From: Nocardia sp. BMG111209
GTDB lineage: Bacteria; Actinomycetota; Actinomycetes; Mycobacteriales; Mycobacteriaceae
DNA length: 64,000 bases
Assembly: GCF_000381925.1 (NCBI RefSeq)
Contig: NZ_KB907308.1
Span: 434,001 to 498,000, forward strand
Direction of reading: 5' to 3'
The notes beneath the pieces were generated by a model. It did no database searches. It worked only from the letters and a program-made list of their open reading frames with translations, and had not been told where the DNA came from. Shown here one piece after another: positions 52,735-63,439 of this stretch; the first letter of the stretch is position 1, and each line of letters opens with the position of its first letter. The position numbers and the translations under genes are program-made.

Positions 52735-53103
52735 TCAGTTCTCCTGCAGCGGCAGACCCTGCGGGTCGCGCACCTTGCCGACCAGGATCATGATGCCGTC
52801 GATCAGCGGCCAGAGGGCGCCGATACCGCAGGTCAGCCAGGTGACGGCGATCTGCGCGATACCGATGCCGGTGTAGCCGAGGTAGAACCGGCCCACGCCG
52901 AATCCACCCAGGAAGATCTGCAACAGGCCCGCGACCAGCTTCGACTTGTCCGAGTAGGGCTCGCCCTGCGCGTTGCGGCCGTAGGGCGCCTGCGGATCCG
53001 CACCCGGGGGTGGGTTGTAGCCCGGCGGGACGGGGGGATTCGGACCGCTGCCGGGCACGCCCTGCGTCGGGTAACCGGGCTGCTGCTGATAGGGGTCGGT
53101 CAC
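52735..53103 (-). CDS. TM2 domain-containing membrane protein
   Basis: 122 residues. The first 50 are Pro/Gln/Gly/Tyr-rich (QQQPGYPTQGVPGSGPNPPV). The TM2 domain follows: KSKLVAGLLQIFLGGFGVGRFYLGYTGIGIAQIAVTWLTCGIGALWPLIDGIMIL, two helices joined by a short turn with the DGI motif. The GTG at 53103 has AGGAGAGAG upstream. Function unknown. Convergent with the aldo-keto reductase gene; upstream of it begins the smc region. Confidence 0.88.
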   Translation of the reverse strand: MTDPYQQQPGYPTQGVPGSGPNPPVPPGYNPPPGADPQAPYGRNAQGEPYSDKSKLVAGLLQIFLGGFGVGRFYLGYTGIGIAQIAVTWLTCGIGALWPLIDGIMILVGKVRDPQGLPLQEN

Positions 53104-53239
53104 GTGCTCTCTCTCCTGATTCGTCGAGGTCGTCCGACCCCGAACCGAAATTCGCATGCGAAGAATAAGGAGAGGCGATTGCGATTCGATTGGAATCCGT
53201 TGGAACCCGGCGACCGGCCGCTACGAGCCGACGCCGTGC

Positions 53240-56200
53240 TCACGCGGGTGTGGCCGCCAGATTGTCGCCACGCAGACGCTGCGAGATGACCTGGGTGATC
53301 CCGTCGCCGCGCATGCTGACGCCGTACAACGCATCGGCGACCTCCATGGTCGGCTTCTGGTGGGTGATGACGATCAGCTGCGACTTCTCCCGCAGTTGCT
53401 CGAACAGGCCGATCAGGCGGCGCAGATTGGTGTCGTCGAGCGCCGCCTCGACCTCGTCCATCACGTAGAAGGGGGACGGGCGGGCCCGGAAGATCGCCAC
53501 CAGCAGCGCCACGGCGGTCAGCGACTTCTCGCCGCCGGACAGCAGCGACAGCCGCTTGACCTTCTTGCCCGGCGGGCGGGCCTCCACCTCGACACCGGTG
53601 GTGAGCATGTCGGACGGATCGGTGAGCAGCAGCCGGCCCTCGCCGCCGGGGAACAGTTTGCCGAACACGCCGACGAATTCGCGGGACACATCCTCGTAGG
53701 CCTCGGCGAAGACCTGCAGGATGCGGGCGTCGACCTCGGCGACCACGTCGAGCAGGTCCTGCCGGGCCTTCCGCACGTCCTCGAGTTGGGTGGCGAGGAA
53801 GTTGTAGCGCTCCTCCAGGGCCGCGAACTCTTCCAGCGCAAGGGGATTCACCTTACCCAGGGTGGCGAGGTCCTTTTCGGCGCGTTTGACCCGGCGCTCC
53901 TCGGTGGCGCGGTCGTACGGCATGGGCTGCGGCGGGCTGACCGCCTCGCCGCGCTCCTTCGCCTGCTCGTACTCCTGCACCTCCAGCGCCGACGGCGGCA
54001 TCGGCACCTCGGGGCCGTATTCGGCGATCAGGTCGTCCAGCGCGATGCCGAACTGCTCGGCGATGGTCTGTTCGAGCTGTTCGATGCGCAGCGCGGACTG
54101 GGCGCGGGCCACCTCGTCGCGATGTACGGCATCGGTGAGCTGGGACAGCTGGGTGTTGAGCGCGCGGGCGCGCTCCTTGACGCGGTCGACGGTGGCGGCG
54201 ACCTCGGTGCGGCGGCGCACCAGATCGTCGCGGCGCGCGGCGGCCGTGCCGACCACCGTTTCCAGTTCCGCCGCAACCCGTTCGGCGCACTCGGCGACGG
54301 CGGCGGCGACCTCGGCCGCGCGCCGGCGGGCGGCCTGGGCGCGTTCGGCGCGGGCCCGGGTCTCGCGTTCGGCGCGGGCCGCGCGGCGCAGCGAATCCGC
54401 CTTGCCGCGTACGGATTCCGCGCGTTCCTCGGAGGTGCGGACGGTCAGCCGCGCCTCCACCTCCATCGACCGCGCCTCGGCCAGTGCGGCGGCGGCCTGT
54501 TCGCGCTGCTGCCCGGCGGTCTCGGTGCCGGCGTCGGCGTGCGAATCCAGTTCGGACTGTTCGGATTCCGAATGCCGCAGCCGGTCCTCCAGCTCGGCCA
54601 GCCGAGTCAGGTTCTCGTCGCGGGCGGCCTCGGCGTCGTCGCGCTGGACCACCAGTCGTTCGCTGTCGGTCTTCGCGGCACGGGCGGTCTCGCCGAGCCG
54701 GCCGAGCCGATCGTAGGTGGCGACCATGGACTGATCGGATTCGTGCAGGGCCAGCAGCGCCTGATCGGCGGCGTCCCGGCGGTCGGACTGCTCGTCCAGC
54801 GCGCCGGACAGCGCCGCCTCCAGCTGTTCGGCCTGTCGCTGCCAGGACTCCAGTTCGGTTCGCGCCGTGTCGATCTCGGCCTGCACCTCGAGCTGGCTGG
54901 GTGCCCGGTCGGAGCCGCCGAGCAACCAGCCCGACCCGGCCAGATCACCGTCGCGGGTCACCACCCGCAGCCCGGGATCCGCGGCCAGCACCGTGGCCAC
55001 CACGGTCAGATCGTCGGCGACGACGGTATCGGCCGCGAGCGTCGCGACCGCACCGGAAAGCTCTGCCGGGCAGTCGATCACCTCCACCAGCCACCGCGTT
55101 CCCGCCGGCGCCGCCGAATTCGTCGCGCCGGCACGGAATTCCGGCCCCGCCGCGGCAGATGCCCGCCGTTGCGCATCCGCAGGCGCCGCCGGATCCACGT
55201 GCGCGAATCCGGCGTAGATGACCGCTGCCCGGCCGCCGTCGGCGGACTTCAACGCCTGGATCGCGGCGTGCGCGACGTGGTGGCCGTCCGCGGCGACCGC
55301 GTCGGCGAGCGGGCCCAGTGCGGCCGCGACGGCGGCCTCGTAACCGGATTGCGCGCGCAGCACGTCGGACACCCGGCCGCGCAGGCCGTCGCTGTGCTGT
55401 TCCAGCAGCCAGGCGCCGCCGTCCTTGCGGGCCAGGCCCATGGTGAGCGCCTCGATCCGCGCCGACAGCGAGGCGACCTTCTTCCCCGCCTCCCGATCGC
55501 GCTCGCGCAGTTCGGTGACCCGCTCCTCGGCGGCGGCCAGCGCCGCGGCGGCGTGCTCGTAGGCGGAGTCCAGACTCGCCTCGCCCGCCTCCAGCTCGCC
55601 GAGTTCGGTTTGAGCGGACTCGAATTCGGCCTCGGCCGCCTCGCCGCGCCGCCGGGCCTCGGCCAAGGTGGCCGAGAGGCGGGCGATCTCGGTGTCGGCG
55701 GACTGGGCGCGGCTGCGCAGCGTATCCACCTGACCGGCCAGCCGGGCCAGGCCCTCGCGGCGGTCGGCGATGGCGCGCACGGCGGCCAGATGGGCCTGTT
55801 CGGCGGCCTTCGCGGCCTGTTCGCGCTCGTACAGCTGATCCCGCGCGGATTCCAGGGTCGCGGTCGCGACCTCGACGGCGGCCAGCAGTTCCGCCTCCTC
55901 GGCCTCGACCCGCGCAGCCTCGGCCTCCAGCTGCTCCGGATCGCGGCCGCCGCCGGCGGGCTGCGTGATCGCGAGGTTGCGGGCCCGGTCGTGGGCGATG
56001 CGGATGGTGGCGTTGACCCGTTCCACCAGCGCCGAGAGCTGGAACCAGGTCTGTGCGGCGGCGTCGGCGGCCGGATTCAGCCGGGACAGCTCGAATTCCT
56101 GTTGTGCGAGAGCGGCATTGGCGGCGTCCAGTTCGGCCTGCACGTTGATGTGCTGCTCGCGGGCGAACGCCTCCTTGCTCTGCTGACTCTCCAGATCGCG

Positions 56201-56914
56201 CCGGCGCGACACGAGATCGTCGGCGGCCAAACGCAATCGGGCGTCGCGGAGATCGGATTGCACACTCGCGGCGCGGCGCGCCACCTCGGCCTGCCGCCCC
56301 AGCGGCTTGAGTTGGCGGCGCAGTTCGGTGGTGAGATCGGTGAGCCGGGCCAGATTCGACTGCATGGCCTCGAGCTTGCGGACGGCCTTCTCCTTGCGCC
56401 GCCGGTGTTTCAGGACACCCGCGGCCTCCTCGATGAAGGCGCGCCGATCCTCCGGGCGGGACTCGAGAATCGCCGACAATTGGCCCTGGCCGACGATGAC
56501 GTGCATCTCCCGGCCGATACCGGAGTCGGACAACAACTCCTGGACATCCATGAGGCGGCAGGTGTTGCCGTTGATCTCGTATTCGCCGGCGCCGTCGCGA
56601 AACATTCGCCGCGTGATCGACACTTCCGAATATTCGATCGGCAACGCGCCGTCCGAATTGTCGATCGTGAGGGTCACCTCCGCGCGGCCCAGCGGCGCCC
56701 GGCCCGCGGTCCCGGCGAAGATGACGTCCTGCATCTTCCCGCCGCGCAGCGCCTTCGCGCCCTGTTCACCCATCACCCAGGTGAGCGCGTCGACGACGTT
56801 CGACTTGCCGGAGCCGTTGGGCCCCACCACACAGGTGATACCGGGCTCGAAACGGAGCGTCGTCGCGGACGCGAAGGACTTGAATCCCTTCAGCGTCAGA
56901 CTCTTCAGGTGCAC
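53240..56914 (-). CDS. smc: Chromosome segregation protein SMC
   Basis: 1224-residue condensin ATPase. The N-terminal head has GPNGSGKS near 32-39 and [25 protein letters not shown]; two long coiled coils (residues about 165-500 and 660-1000) flank the hinge, which includes an Ala-rich insert near 565-590. The C-terminal head has [18 protein letters not shown] (signature) and [16 protein letters not shown] (Walker B). GTG start at 56914, [15 protein letters not shown]. The usual ftsY neighbour is 5 kb away here, behind an inserted block. Compacts and separates chromosomes with ScpA/ScpB, which are not in the window. Confidence 0.97.
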   Translation of the reverse strand: MHLKSLTLKGFKSFASATTLRFEPGITCVVGPNGSGKSNVVDALTWVMGEQGAKALRGGKMQDVIFAGTAGRAPLGRAEVTLTIDNSDGALPIEYSEVSITRRMFRDGAGEYEINGNTCRLMDVQELLSDSGIGREMHVIVGQGQLSAILESRPEDRRAFIEEAAGVLKHRRRKEKAVRKLEAMQSNLARLTDLTTELRRQLKPLGRQAEVARRAASVQSDLRDARLRLAADDLVSRRRDLESQQSKEAFAREQHINVQAELDAANAALAQQEFELSRLNPAADAAAQTWFQLSALVERVNATIRIAHDRARNLAITQPAGGGRDPEQLEAEAARVEAEEAELLAAVEVATATLESARDQLYEREQAAKAAEQAHLAAVRAIADRREGLARLAGQVDTLRSRAQSADTEIARLSATLAEARRRGEAAEAEFESAQTELGELEAGEASLDSAYEHAAAALAAAEERVTELRERDREAGKKVASLSARIEALTMGLARKDGGAWLLEQHSDGLRGRVSDVLRAQSGYEAAVAAALGPLADAVAADGHHVAHAAIQALKSADGGRAAVIYAGFAHVDPAAPADAQRRASAAAGPEFRAGATNSAAPAGTRWLVEVIDCPAELSGAVATLAADTVVADDLTVVATVLAADPGLRVVTRDGDLAGSGWLLGGSDRAPSQLEVQAEIDTARTELESWQRQAEQLEAALSGALDEQSDRRDAADQALLALHESDQSMVATYDRLGRLGETARAAKTDSERLVVQRDDAEAARDENLTRLAELEDRLRHSESEQSELDSHADAGTETAGQQREQAAAALAEARSMEVEARLTVRTSEERAESVRGKADSLRRAARAERETRARAERAQAARRRAAEVAAAVAECAERVAAELETVVGTAAARRDDLVRRRTEVAATVDRVKERARALNTQLSQLTDAVHRDEVARAQSALRIEQLEQTIAEQFGIALDDLIAEYGPEVPMPPSALEVQEYEQAKERGEAVSPPQPMPYDRATEERRVKRAEKDLATLGKVNPLALEEFAALEERYNFLATQLEDVRKARQDLLDVVAEVDARILQVFAEAYEDVSREFVGVFGKLFPGGEGRLLLTDPSDMLTTGVEVEARPPGKKVKRLSLLSGGEKSLTAVALLVAIFRARPSPFYVMDEVEAALDDTNLRRLIGLFEQLREKSQLIVITHQKPTMEVADALYGVSMRGDGITQVISQRLRGDNLAATPA

Positions 56915-56955
56915 AGCTGGCCAATCTACCGCGTATCCGGGCGATTGCCGCGAGG

Positions 56956-56984
56956 CTGCCGGGGGAATCGCGTTCCCCCGGCAG
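56956..56984 (-). terminator. Hairpin terminator after the small secreted protein gene
   Basis: CTGCCGGGGGAA (56956-56967) and TTCCCCCGGCAG (56973-56984) form a perfect 12-bp stem with a five-base loop, ten bases after the minus-strand stop at 56994 and before the smc start. No U-tract. Confidence 0.8.
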
Positions 56985-56993
56985 TCCGGCCGG

Positions 56994-57440
56994 TCAGTAT
57001 GCGGTGACGGTCAGCGTGTAGTCCGAGGCGCCGTCGGGCGTGGACACCGCGATCTGGTAGTCGTGGCCGTCGGCGACGACATCGGCGTGCGGGACCTCCT
57101 GGGCGACCATCGGGCCGACCAGCGGCGCCACCGTCAGCACGGCGCTGCCGTTCGACGAGGTGACGTCGAAGGCCAGGCTCTGGCCGGGCGCCGCGGACAC
57201 GGAGTAGGCGTCGTTCTTGCCCGGGATCACGCTGCCGCTGGCGCCGGTGCTGTTCTGGCCCGGCAGGATCTGCAGGTGGTGCGACGGGCCGGGGATGCCG
57301 AGCGCGGGCGGCATACCGCCCAGGGGAGCCTGCGCGGTCGCCACACCTCCGACGGCGGTGAAGGTCGCGGCGGCCACCACGGCGAGCAGCACCGCCGGCG
57401 CGGCGCGCAACAGGGATCGAGTCACTCGAGATGCGGTCAT
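56994..57440 (-). CDS. Small secreted protein, unrecognised family
   Basis: 148 residues. A signal peptide ([28 protein letters not shown]) ends near residue 36 at an Ala-x-Ala site. The mature part is a beta-rich domain ([37 protein letters not shown] ... [23 protein letters not shown]) that looks like a small adhesion-like or pre-peptidase C-terminal-like fold. No cysteine, no membrane anchor. The ATG at 57449 is an alternative start. Divergent from the large SARP-like regulator, to which it may be functionally tied. Confidence 0.65.
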   Translation of the reverse strand: MTASRVTRSLLRAAPAVLLAVVAAATFTAVGGVATAQAPLGGMPPALGIPGPSHHLQILPGQNSTGASGSVIPGKNDAYSVSAAPGQSLAFDVTSSNGSAVLTVAPLVGPMVAQEVPHADVVADGHDYQIAVSTPDGASDYTLTVTAY

Positions 57441-57639
57441 GGAGAACATCTTTCCCCACAACCAGGACAAGATCGCAACTCCCTGGCCGAAAGTCGGGAA
57501 CCGAAGCCCCTGGAACGGGGGGCATCGGGATCTCGGACAGTTCACAGAATGCCTGGGTGCCGGTTTACAATTCCCGGTGTTAGCGGAGGGACGCAGCGGG
57601 AATCGGGGATCGCGCCGCCGGAGGGATCGGCACGAGGAT

Positions 57640-60600
57640 TTGGAATACTTTCTGTTCGGTCCGATGCGGGTGCGGGCCGATAGCGGGGACCTGTCGTTGG
57701 GTGGTCCCAAACAACGGGCCGTGCTGGCGATCCTGGTACTGGCCGATGGCTCGGTCGTGCGCTTCGAACGTCTCGTCGACGGGCTGTGGGGACAGCATCC
57801 GCCGGAGAAGGCGCTGGCATCGCTGCGGTCGTATATGGCGAATCTGCGCCGGGTGTTCCAGGCCGGCGCCGGTCCGTCCGCGCCCCGGCGCCTGACCACG
57901 CGGTCGGTCGGCTACCACCTCGACCTCGGCGATGATCCGGTCGACATCCATCGGTTCGAGGAACTGGCTGCCGCGGGCCGGCGCGCGCTGACCGGCGGCG
58001 ACGCCGTGACCGCACACGATCTGCTCACCCGCGCCGGACAGGTGTGGAGCGGGGATCCGCTGGCCGAGTTCAGCGGCTGGTCCTTCGCCGATCCGGAGAT
58101 CGAACGGCTCACCGGCCTGCGCCGCAGCGTGATCGAGGCCCGATTCGACGCCGCGCTGCTGCTCGGGCGGCACGCCGATCTGGTGCCGGAGATCGAGGCG
58201 GCGATCACCGCGACCCCGGTGCAGGAACGACTGTGGGCGCAGCTGATGCTGGCGCTGGCCCGGTCCGGGCGCCGCGCCGAGGCCCTGCAGGCGTACGACC
58301 GGGTACGCCGCGTACTCGATCAGGAATTGAGCGTCACGCCCGGCGACGAACTGCGCCGCTTGTTCCACGACCTGTGCCACGACAACGCCGACCCGCCGCC
58401 CGGCGTCGCCGTCCTGTCCGCCGCCACACCGGCCGCGCCGACGGCCCCCGCCGCACCGGCCTGGACCGGGCAGCCCCTGGCCGGCCGATCCGCCGAACTC
58501 GCCTGGCTGGGCCGGATGGCCGACTCCGCGCGCCGGGGGCACGGCGGCTTCGCCGTACTCACCGGCGAGAGCGGTATCGGCAAGACCACACTCGCGGCGG
58601 CCGTCACCGGATACGCGCGCCACGCCGGTATGACGGCGGCCTGGGCCGGTCACCCCGACGGCCTGCGAAAACCGTTGCTGTGGGGCTGGATTCAACTACT
58701 GCGCGAACTCGGCGCACAGCTCGGCGCCGCGACCCGCGCGGCGGTGTGCGCGGCGGCGCCCGAGACGGCCGCCCTCGTCCCGGAGTGGCCCGAATGGGGT
58801 GCGGGCCCGGTCGTGCACCGGACGGCCGACCCCGCCTTCGAGGCCATCGACGGAATCGTCCGGGCGGTACGGGAATTCGCGGCCGCGAGTCCGCTGCTGC
58901 TCGTCCTCGACGACGTGCATCGCGCGGACCGGCCCACCCGCGACGTCCTCGCCCTGCTCGCCGACCGGCTGCACCACCTGCCCGCGCTGGTGGTCCTGAC
59001 CTGGTCCGCGGTCGTCTCGGCCGAGAACTGCGACGAATACGATCGACTCGTCGGCCGCAGCGACGTCTCGGCGCTGGAACTGGCCGGGCTCGACGACGAC
59101 GGGATCGGCTCGCTCGTGGAGCAGTTGTCCGGCGTCCCGCCGAGTCCGGCCTTCGTCGCCATGATGCGGCAACACTCCGGCGGCAACCCGTTCTTCGTCC
59201 GCGAGATCGTCCGATTCCTCTCCACCCGAGGGCATTTCGACGGCCACACGCTGACTCCGGACGGCGACCCGGTACCGGACGCGGTCACCGGCGTGGTCCG
59301 CCGGCGCATGTCCGAACTGGCCCCGGACACCCGCGCGGTACTGGGTGCGGCCGCGGTGATCGGCGCGGAATTCGAGCCGATCGCGGTGGCCGAGGTGCTC
59401 GGCCTGCCCGCCGTCACGGTGCGGGAGCGCCTCGGCGACGCCCGCCGCGCGGCGATGATCGACGAAACCGCCGGGCGCCCCGGCTGGTTCACGTTCAGCC
59501 ACGGCGTGACCCGCAGGGCCGTTGTCGCGCAACTGGATTCGGACGAACGCGCCGAATTGCACGCGCTCGTCGCGCATGTGCGGATGCGGGACGCCACGGG
59601 CCGGTCGTACGAATGGCTACTCGCGACCGCCGATCACGCCTGGCAGGCGGGGGCCGCGCTGGAGGCGGCGACCGCCCTGGCGATCACCGACCTCGCGCTC
59701 GCCGCGGCGACGACGCGGTCGGCCTACGCCGATATCGCGGTCCTGGCCGAACATTCGCTGCAGATCTGTGCCCGGCTGCCGCGCGAACCGGACCGCTTCG
59801 AGCGCGAATCGGCCCTGTGGCTGCGGCTGGCGCTGGTGTGGACGGCGCTGAAGGGCCAGAACCACGAGGATGTCGGCCGCGCCTTCCGGCACGCCTTCGA
59901 CACCGGCGACCGGCACGGCACCGCGCAGATCTCCGCGGTCGTCCTGCACTGCGTCATGATCTGCGCCCAGGGCCGGTACCGCGAGGCCGCGGACATCGCC
60001 GACGGACTGATCGCGCGGTACGAGGACACCGTCGATCCGCAGGCCGGCGCGGGCTACTACATCCGCGCGCTGATCGATTGTCTCCGAGGCGATCTGGAGG
60101 CGAGTATCGCGAATGTCGAATTCGCGCTGGCGAATGTCCCGATCCCCGGCGACCCGGTCCCGATCGCCCGCTACGACGTCCGGTTGCACGCGGTCGCCGC
60201 GGTCGTGCTCGGCCTGCGCGGCGAACAGGAACGGGCCTGGCAGGCGGCCCGGACCGGCATCGATCTCGGCGTGACCACCGGCGATGCCTACAGTACGGCG
60301 ATGGTGCGGCTGGCCGCCCTGCAGGCGAACGCGATCCAGGGAATCGTCCCGGGCACAGCGCGTTCGGCGGATGTCGTGGCCCGCGAACTGGCCGAACTCG
60401 GCATGGCGCAGCTGGCGGCGAGTGCCCGGATCATGCGGGACTGGGCGCTCGCGGTCGGCCCGGACCGGGCGGACACCGCGGCCGCCGCGCACGCGGCCTA
60501 CGAGATCGTCACCGACGGCGGCAGCACCACCATGCTCGCCCCGCTGTATCTGGCGCTGCTCGCCGATATCGAATCGGCGTGCGGAAATGTCGACGCCGCA

Positions 60601-60738
60601 CGCGAACTCGTGCACCGCGGCGAACTGCTCGCGGCCGCGACCGGCGAACATGCCTGGAACCGGCTGCTCTCGCAGCGACTACACCGGCTGCGGGCCGATT
60701 CCGCGCTGCCCCGGCGGGTGGGCGATCTCGGCGCCTGA
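57640..60738 (+). CDS. Large SARP-type regulator with AAA ATPase and TPR-like region
   Basis: 1032 residues. The N-terminal OmpR-like DNA-binding domain reads YFLFGPMRVRADSGDLSLGGPKQRAVLAILVLADGSVV, followed by the BTAD domain (IHRFEELAAAGRRALTGG ... ALQAYDRVRRVLDQELSVTPGDELRRL). An AAA/NB-ARC-like ATPase begins near 285, with GESGIGKTTLAAAV as Walker A and LLLVLDDVHRADRPTRD as Walker B. The rest is helical, TPR-like. A TTG at 57640 is the likely start by family comparison; an upstream GTG at 57577 is possible. The divergent neighbour is the secreted protein gene. Confidence 0.86.
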   Translation: MEYFLFGPMRVRADSGDLSLGGPKQRAVLAILVLADGSVVRFERLVDGLWGQHPPEKALASLRSYMANLRRVFQAGAGPSAPRRLTTRSVGYHLDLGDDPVDIHRFEELAAAGRRALTGGDAVTAHDLLTRAGQVWSGDPLAEFSGWSFADPEIERLTGLRRSVIEARFDAALLLGRHADLVPEIEAAITATPVQERLWAQLMLALARSGRRAEALQAYDRVRRVLDQELSVTPGDELRRLFHDLCHDNADPPPGVAVLSAATPAAPTAPAAPAWTGQPLAGRSAELAWLGRMADSARRGHGGFAVLTGESGIGKTTLAAAVTGYARHAGMTAAWAGHPDGLRKPLLWGWIQLLRELGAQLGAATRAAVCAAAPETAALVPEWPEWGAGPVVHRTADPAFEAIDGIVRAVREFAAASPLLLVLDDVHRADRPTRDVLALLADRLHHLPALVVLTWSAVVSAENCDEYDRLVGRSDVSALELAGLDDDGIGSLVEQLSGVPPSPAFVAMMRQHSGGNPFFVREIVRFLSTRGHFDGHTLTPDGDPVPDAVTGVVRRRMSELAPDTRAVLGAAAVIGAEFEPIAVAEVLGLPAVTVRERLGDARRAAMIDETAGRPGWFTFSHGVTRRAVVAQLDSDERAELHALVAHVRMRDATGRSYEWLLATADHAWQAGAALEAATALAITDLALAAATTRSAYADIAVLAEHSLQICARLPREPDRFERESALWLRLALVWTALKGQNHEDVGRAFRHAFDTGDRHGTAQISAVVLHCVMICAQGRYREAADIADGLIARYEDTVDPQAGAGYYIRALIDCLRGDLEASIANVEFALANVPIPGDPVPIARYDVRLHAVAAVVLGLRGEQERAWQAARTGIDLGVTTGDAYSTAMVRLAALQANAIQGIVPGTARSADVVARELAELGMAQLAASARIMRDWALAVGPDRADTAAAAHAAYEIVTDGGSTTMLAPLYLALLADIESACGNVDAARELVHRGELLAAATGEHAWNRLLSQRLHRLRADSALPRRVGDLGA

Positions 60739-60877
60739 TCCCGTTGCGGCCGGTTCCAATTCGCTTCCAACACCTCTGCAATCGGCACCGGCTAACGTTC
60801 GGGCACTTGTGACCGTCGACCAGCAGGTCTCGATCGTGGCTCGACGCGCCCGGGACCGACAACCCGCAGGAACAATC

Positions 60878-61195
60878 ATGAGAATCACCGGCTGCCTGAC
60901 CGCGGCATTCATCGTGTCCACCACCCTGCTGACCGCGTGCTCGGTCTCCGTGGGCGGTCGTTCCGTCGACAAGGACGAGGTGGCCACGCAGATCAGCAAC
61001 AAACTCGAGCAGCAGATCGGCAAGAAGCCCGATTCGGTCACCTGCCCGCAGAATCTCCAGGCGCACACCGGCGCCACACTGGTCTGCACCCTCGACGACC
61101 AGGGGTCGAAATACGACGTCACGGTCACGGTGACCAGCGTCGACGGCGATCAGGCGAAATTCGACATCCAGGTCGCGGACAGCCCGAAGAACTGA
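60878..61195 (+). CDS. DUF4333 lipoprotein
   Basis: 105 residues. The signal peptide ends with the lipobox LLTAC (Cys21). The mature domain (VDKDEVATQISNKLEQQIGKKPDSVTCPQNLQAHTGATLVCTLDDQGSKYDVTVTVTSV) is the DUF4333 fold of actinobacteria, with two cysteines likely joined by a disulfide. The ATG at 60878 is preceded by GCAGGAA. A hairpin lies just after its stop, and the L,D-transpeptidase gene converges. Confidence 0.9.
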   Translation: MRITGCLTAAFIVSTTLLTACSVSVGGRSVDKDEVATQISNKLEQQIGKKPDSVTCPQNLQAHTGATLVCTLDDQGSKYDVTVTVTSVDGDQAKFDIQVADSPKN

Positions 61196-61200
61196 CCGCC

Positions 61201-61235
61201 GGCGGACCGTCTGCCGGGCAGGCAGGCGGTCCGCC
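61201..61235. terminator. Bidirectional hairpin between the DUF4333 and L,D-transpeptidase genes
   Basis: GGCGGACCG plus CTGCC on the left pairs with GGCAG plus CGGTCCGCC on the right with one bulged base on each side. It begins six bases after the lipoprotein stop and ends nine bases before the converging stop at 61245. Confidence 0.82.
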
Positions 61236-61244
61236 GCGGCGGGC

Positions 61245-62468
61245 CTAGCTCGCCAGCGCGCTGCCCTTCACCCAGTCGTCCCAGGACACCGTCCAGTCGC
61301 CGTTGTTCCACATGCTCAGCCCGGGACCGCTGGTGTTGTGGACCTCGACCACGTCGCCCGGAATCGCCCAGTTGTAGAACCACTGCGCGTTGGCGCCGTT
61401 GAGGTTGAGGCAGCCGTGCGAGGTGTCGCTGCTGCCCTGCGCCCACACCGTCGTGTCGAGCTGATGCAGATAGATGCCGTCGGCGCTGATCCGCGTCGCC
61501 CAGTTGATGGCCTCCTTGTAGCCGAGCCGGTCGTTGACCGGCAGGCCGTAGGTGGAGGAGTCCATGATCACCGGATTGCCCTTGTCCATCACCGTGTAGG
61601 TGCCGGCCGGGGTGTTGAAGTAGATCGTCTTACCCGCGAAGGTGTCGCTGCCGCCGCGGCCCATCGAGGTGGGCATGGTCCGGATCAGCTGGCCGTTCTC
61701 GAACACCTGCACCTGATGCGTGTTGTCGTCGGCGATCGACACGTGCGACGGGCCGATGGTGAAGTTGGTCTTCGAATCCTCCTGGCCGTACAGGCCGGGT
61801 CCGACCTGCGTGCCGTAGAGGTTCGCGTTCACGCTGACCTTGGTCCCCGCCGGCCAGTACTGCTGCGGCCGGAAGTGCGCGTTGCGATCGTCGAGCCAGT
61901 ACCACGAGCCCTGCACCGGCGGATCCGCGGTGACCTGCAGTTTGCGTTCGGCGGCGGCCTTGTCCGAGATCGCCTCGTCGAAGTGCGCGACGATCACCGT
62001 GCCGACGCCGTAGGTGCCCCCGTCGGCCAGCGGCTGACCGAAGGTGGTGGTCAGGTACACCTTGGTCTGATTGCCCGGCGTGAGCGTCGTGAACGTCGAG
62101 CCGACCGGGCCGGTGGGGCCGGTCAGCGTGATGCCCTGCGCGCTGACGGTGTAGGTGTGGCCGTACCCGAGCGCGGCGGTGGGTTTCCACGCCGTCCGGT
62201 CCGGGGTGAGGATGCCGTCGACCGGTTTGCCCTGCTCGTTGATCATCGTCACCGTGGTCAGGATGCCGTCGGTGGCGGACACCTCGATCTTGCCCAGCGG
62301 ATCGACGTCGTCGCCGCCGTTCGGGGTGACGACGATCGCCGGGGCGGCGGGGCCGCCCCCGGTCGTCGCCGGTTTCGGCGTGCCCGTCGACGAGGAGCAC
62401 GCGGCCATCAGCATCGTCACCAGGGTCAAGCCCATCGCGACACTGAATCGGCAGCGGCGACCTGACAT
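61245..62468 (-). CDS. L,D-transpeptidase (LdtMt2-like) lipoprotein
   Basis: 407 residues. The lipobox is LMAAC (Cys24). Two Ig-like domains (about 50-150 and 150-250) precede the YkuD catalytic domain, where SHGCLN carries the active Cys353 and YLHQL an upstream His. The enzyme makes 3-3 cross-links in peptidoglycan, a trait of mycolata. A cytosolic form is excluded by the signal. Neighbours are convergent DUF4333 and divergent response-regulator genes. The 257-bp upstream gap (62469-62725) shows nothing I can identify. Confidence 0.93.
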   Translation of the reverse strand: MSGRRCRFSVAMGLTLVTMLMAACSSSTGTPKPATTGGGPAAPAIVVTPNGGDDVDPLGKIEVSATDGILTTVTMINEQGKPVDGILTPDRTAWKPTAALGYGHTYTVSAQGITLTGPTGPVGSTFTTLTPGNQTKVYLTTTFGQPLADGGTYGVGTVIVAHFDEAISDKAAAERKLQVTADPPVQGSWYWLDDRNAHFRPQQYWPAGTKVSVNANLYGTQVGPGLYGQEDSKTNFTIGPSHVSIADDNTHQVQVFENGQLIRTMPTSMGRGGSDTFAGKTIYFNTPAGTYTVMDKGNPVIMDSSTYGLPVNDRLGYKEAINWATRISADGIYLHQLDTTVWAQGSSDTSHGCLNLNGANAQWFYNWAIPGDVVEVHNTSGPGLSMWNNGDWTVSWDDWVKGSALAS

Positions 62469-62725
62469 GGTGTTTCTCCTGCGCTTCGCCGTGCGACCGC
62501 GGGCCCGGGCCCCCAGCGCACCATCACCTACTGATTTCGAATTGCCAGTTTACGGGGCAGATCGCCGATGCGGCATCCGGAGGTGTTGCCGTGGTTTTAC
62601 GCACAGGTTGCCGGGGTATGTCTGTCACCGGGGCTGTGCCCGCGACCAACCATTCCCGCGAGTACGGATGGAACACGATGCACTCCGTTCGAACAAGATC
62701 GTCGGCCGGTAGGATGCTCGTCGTC

Positions 62726-63425
<700 letters not shown>

Positions 63426-63439
<14 letters not shown>

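Noticed and set aside
53156..57007. A plus-strand open frame of 1283 codons opposite smc
   Set aside because: It is the complement of the smc coding sequence, kept open by high GC and Leu/Gln/Glu-rich coiled coils. Its translation has no domain, and smc motifs are complete on the minus strand.
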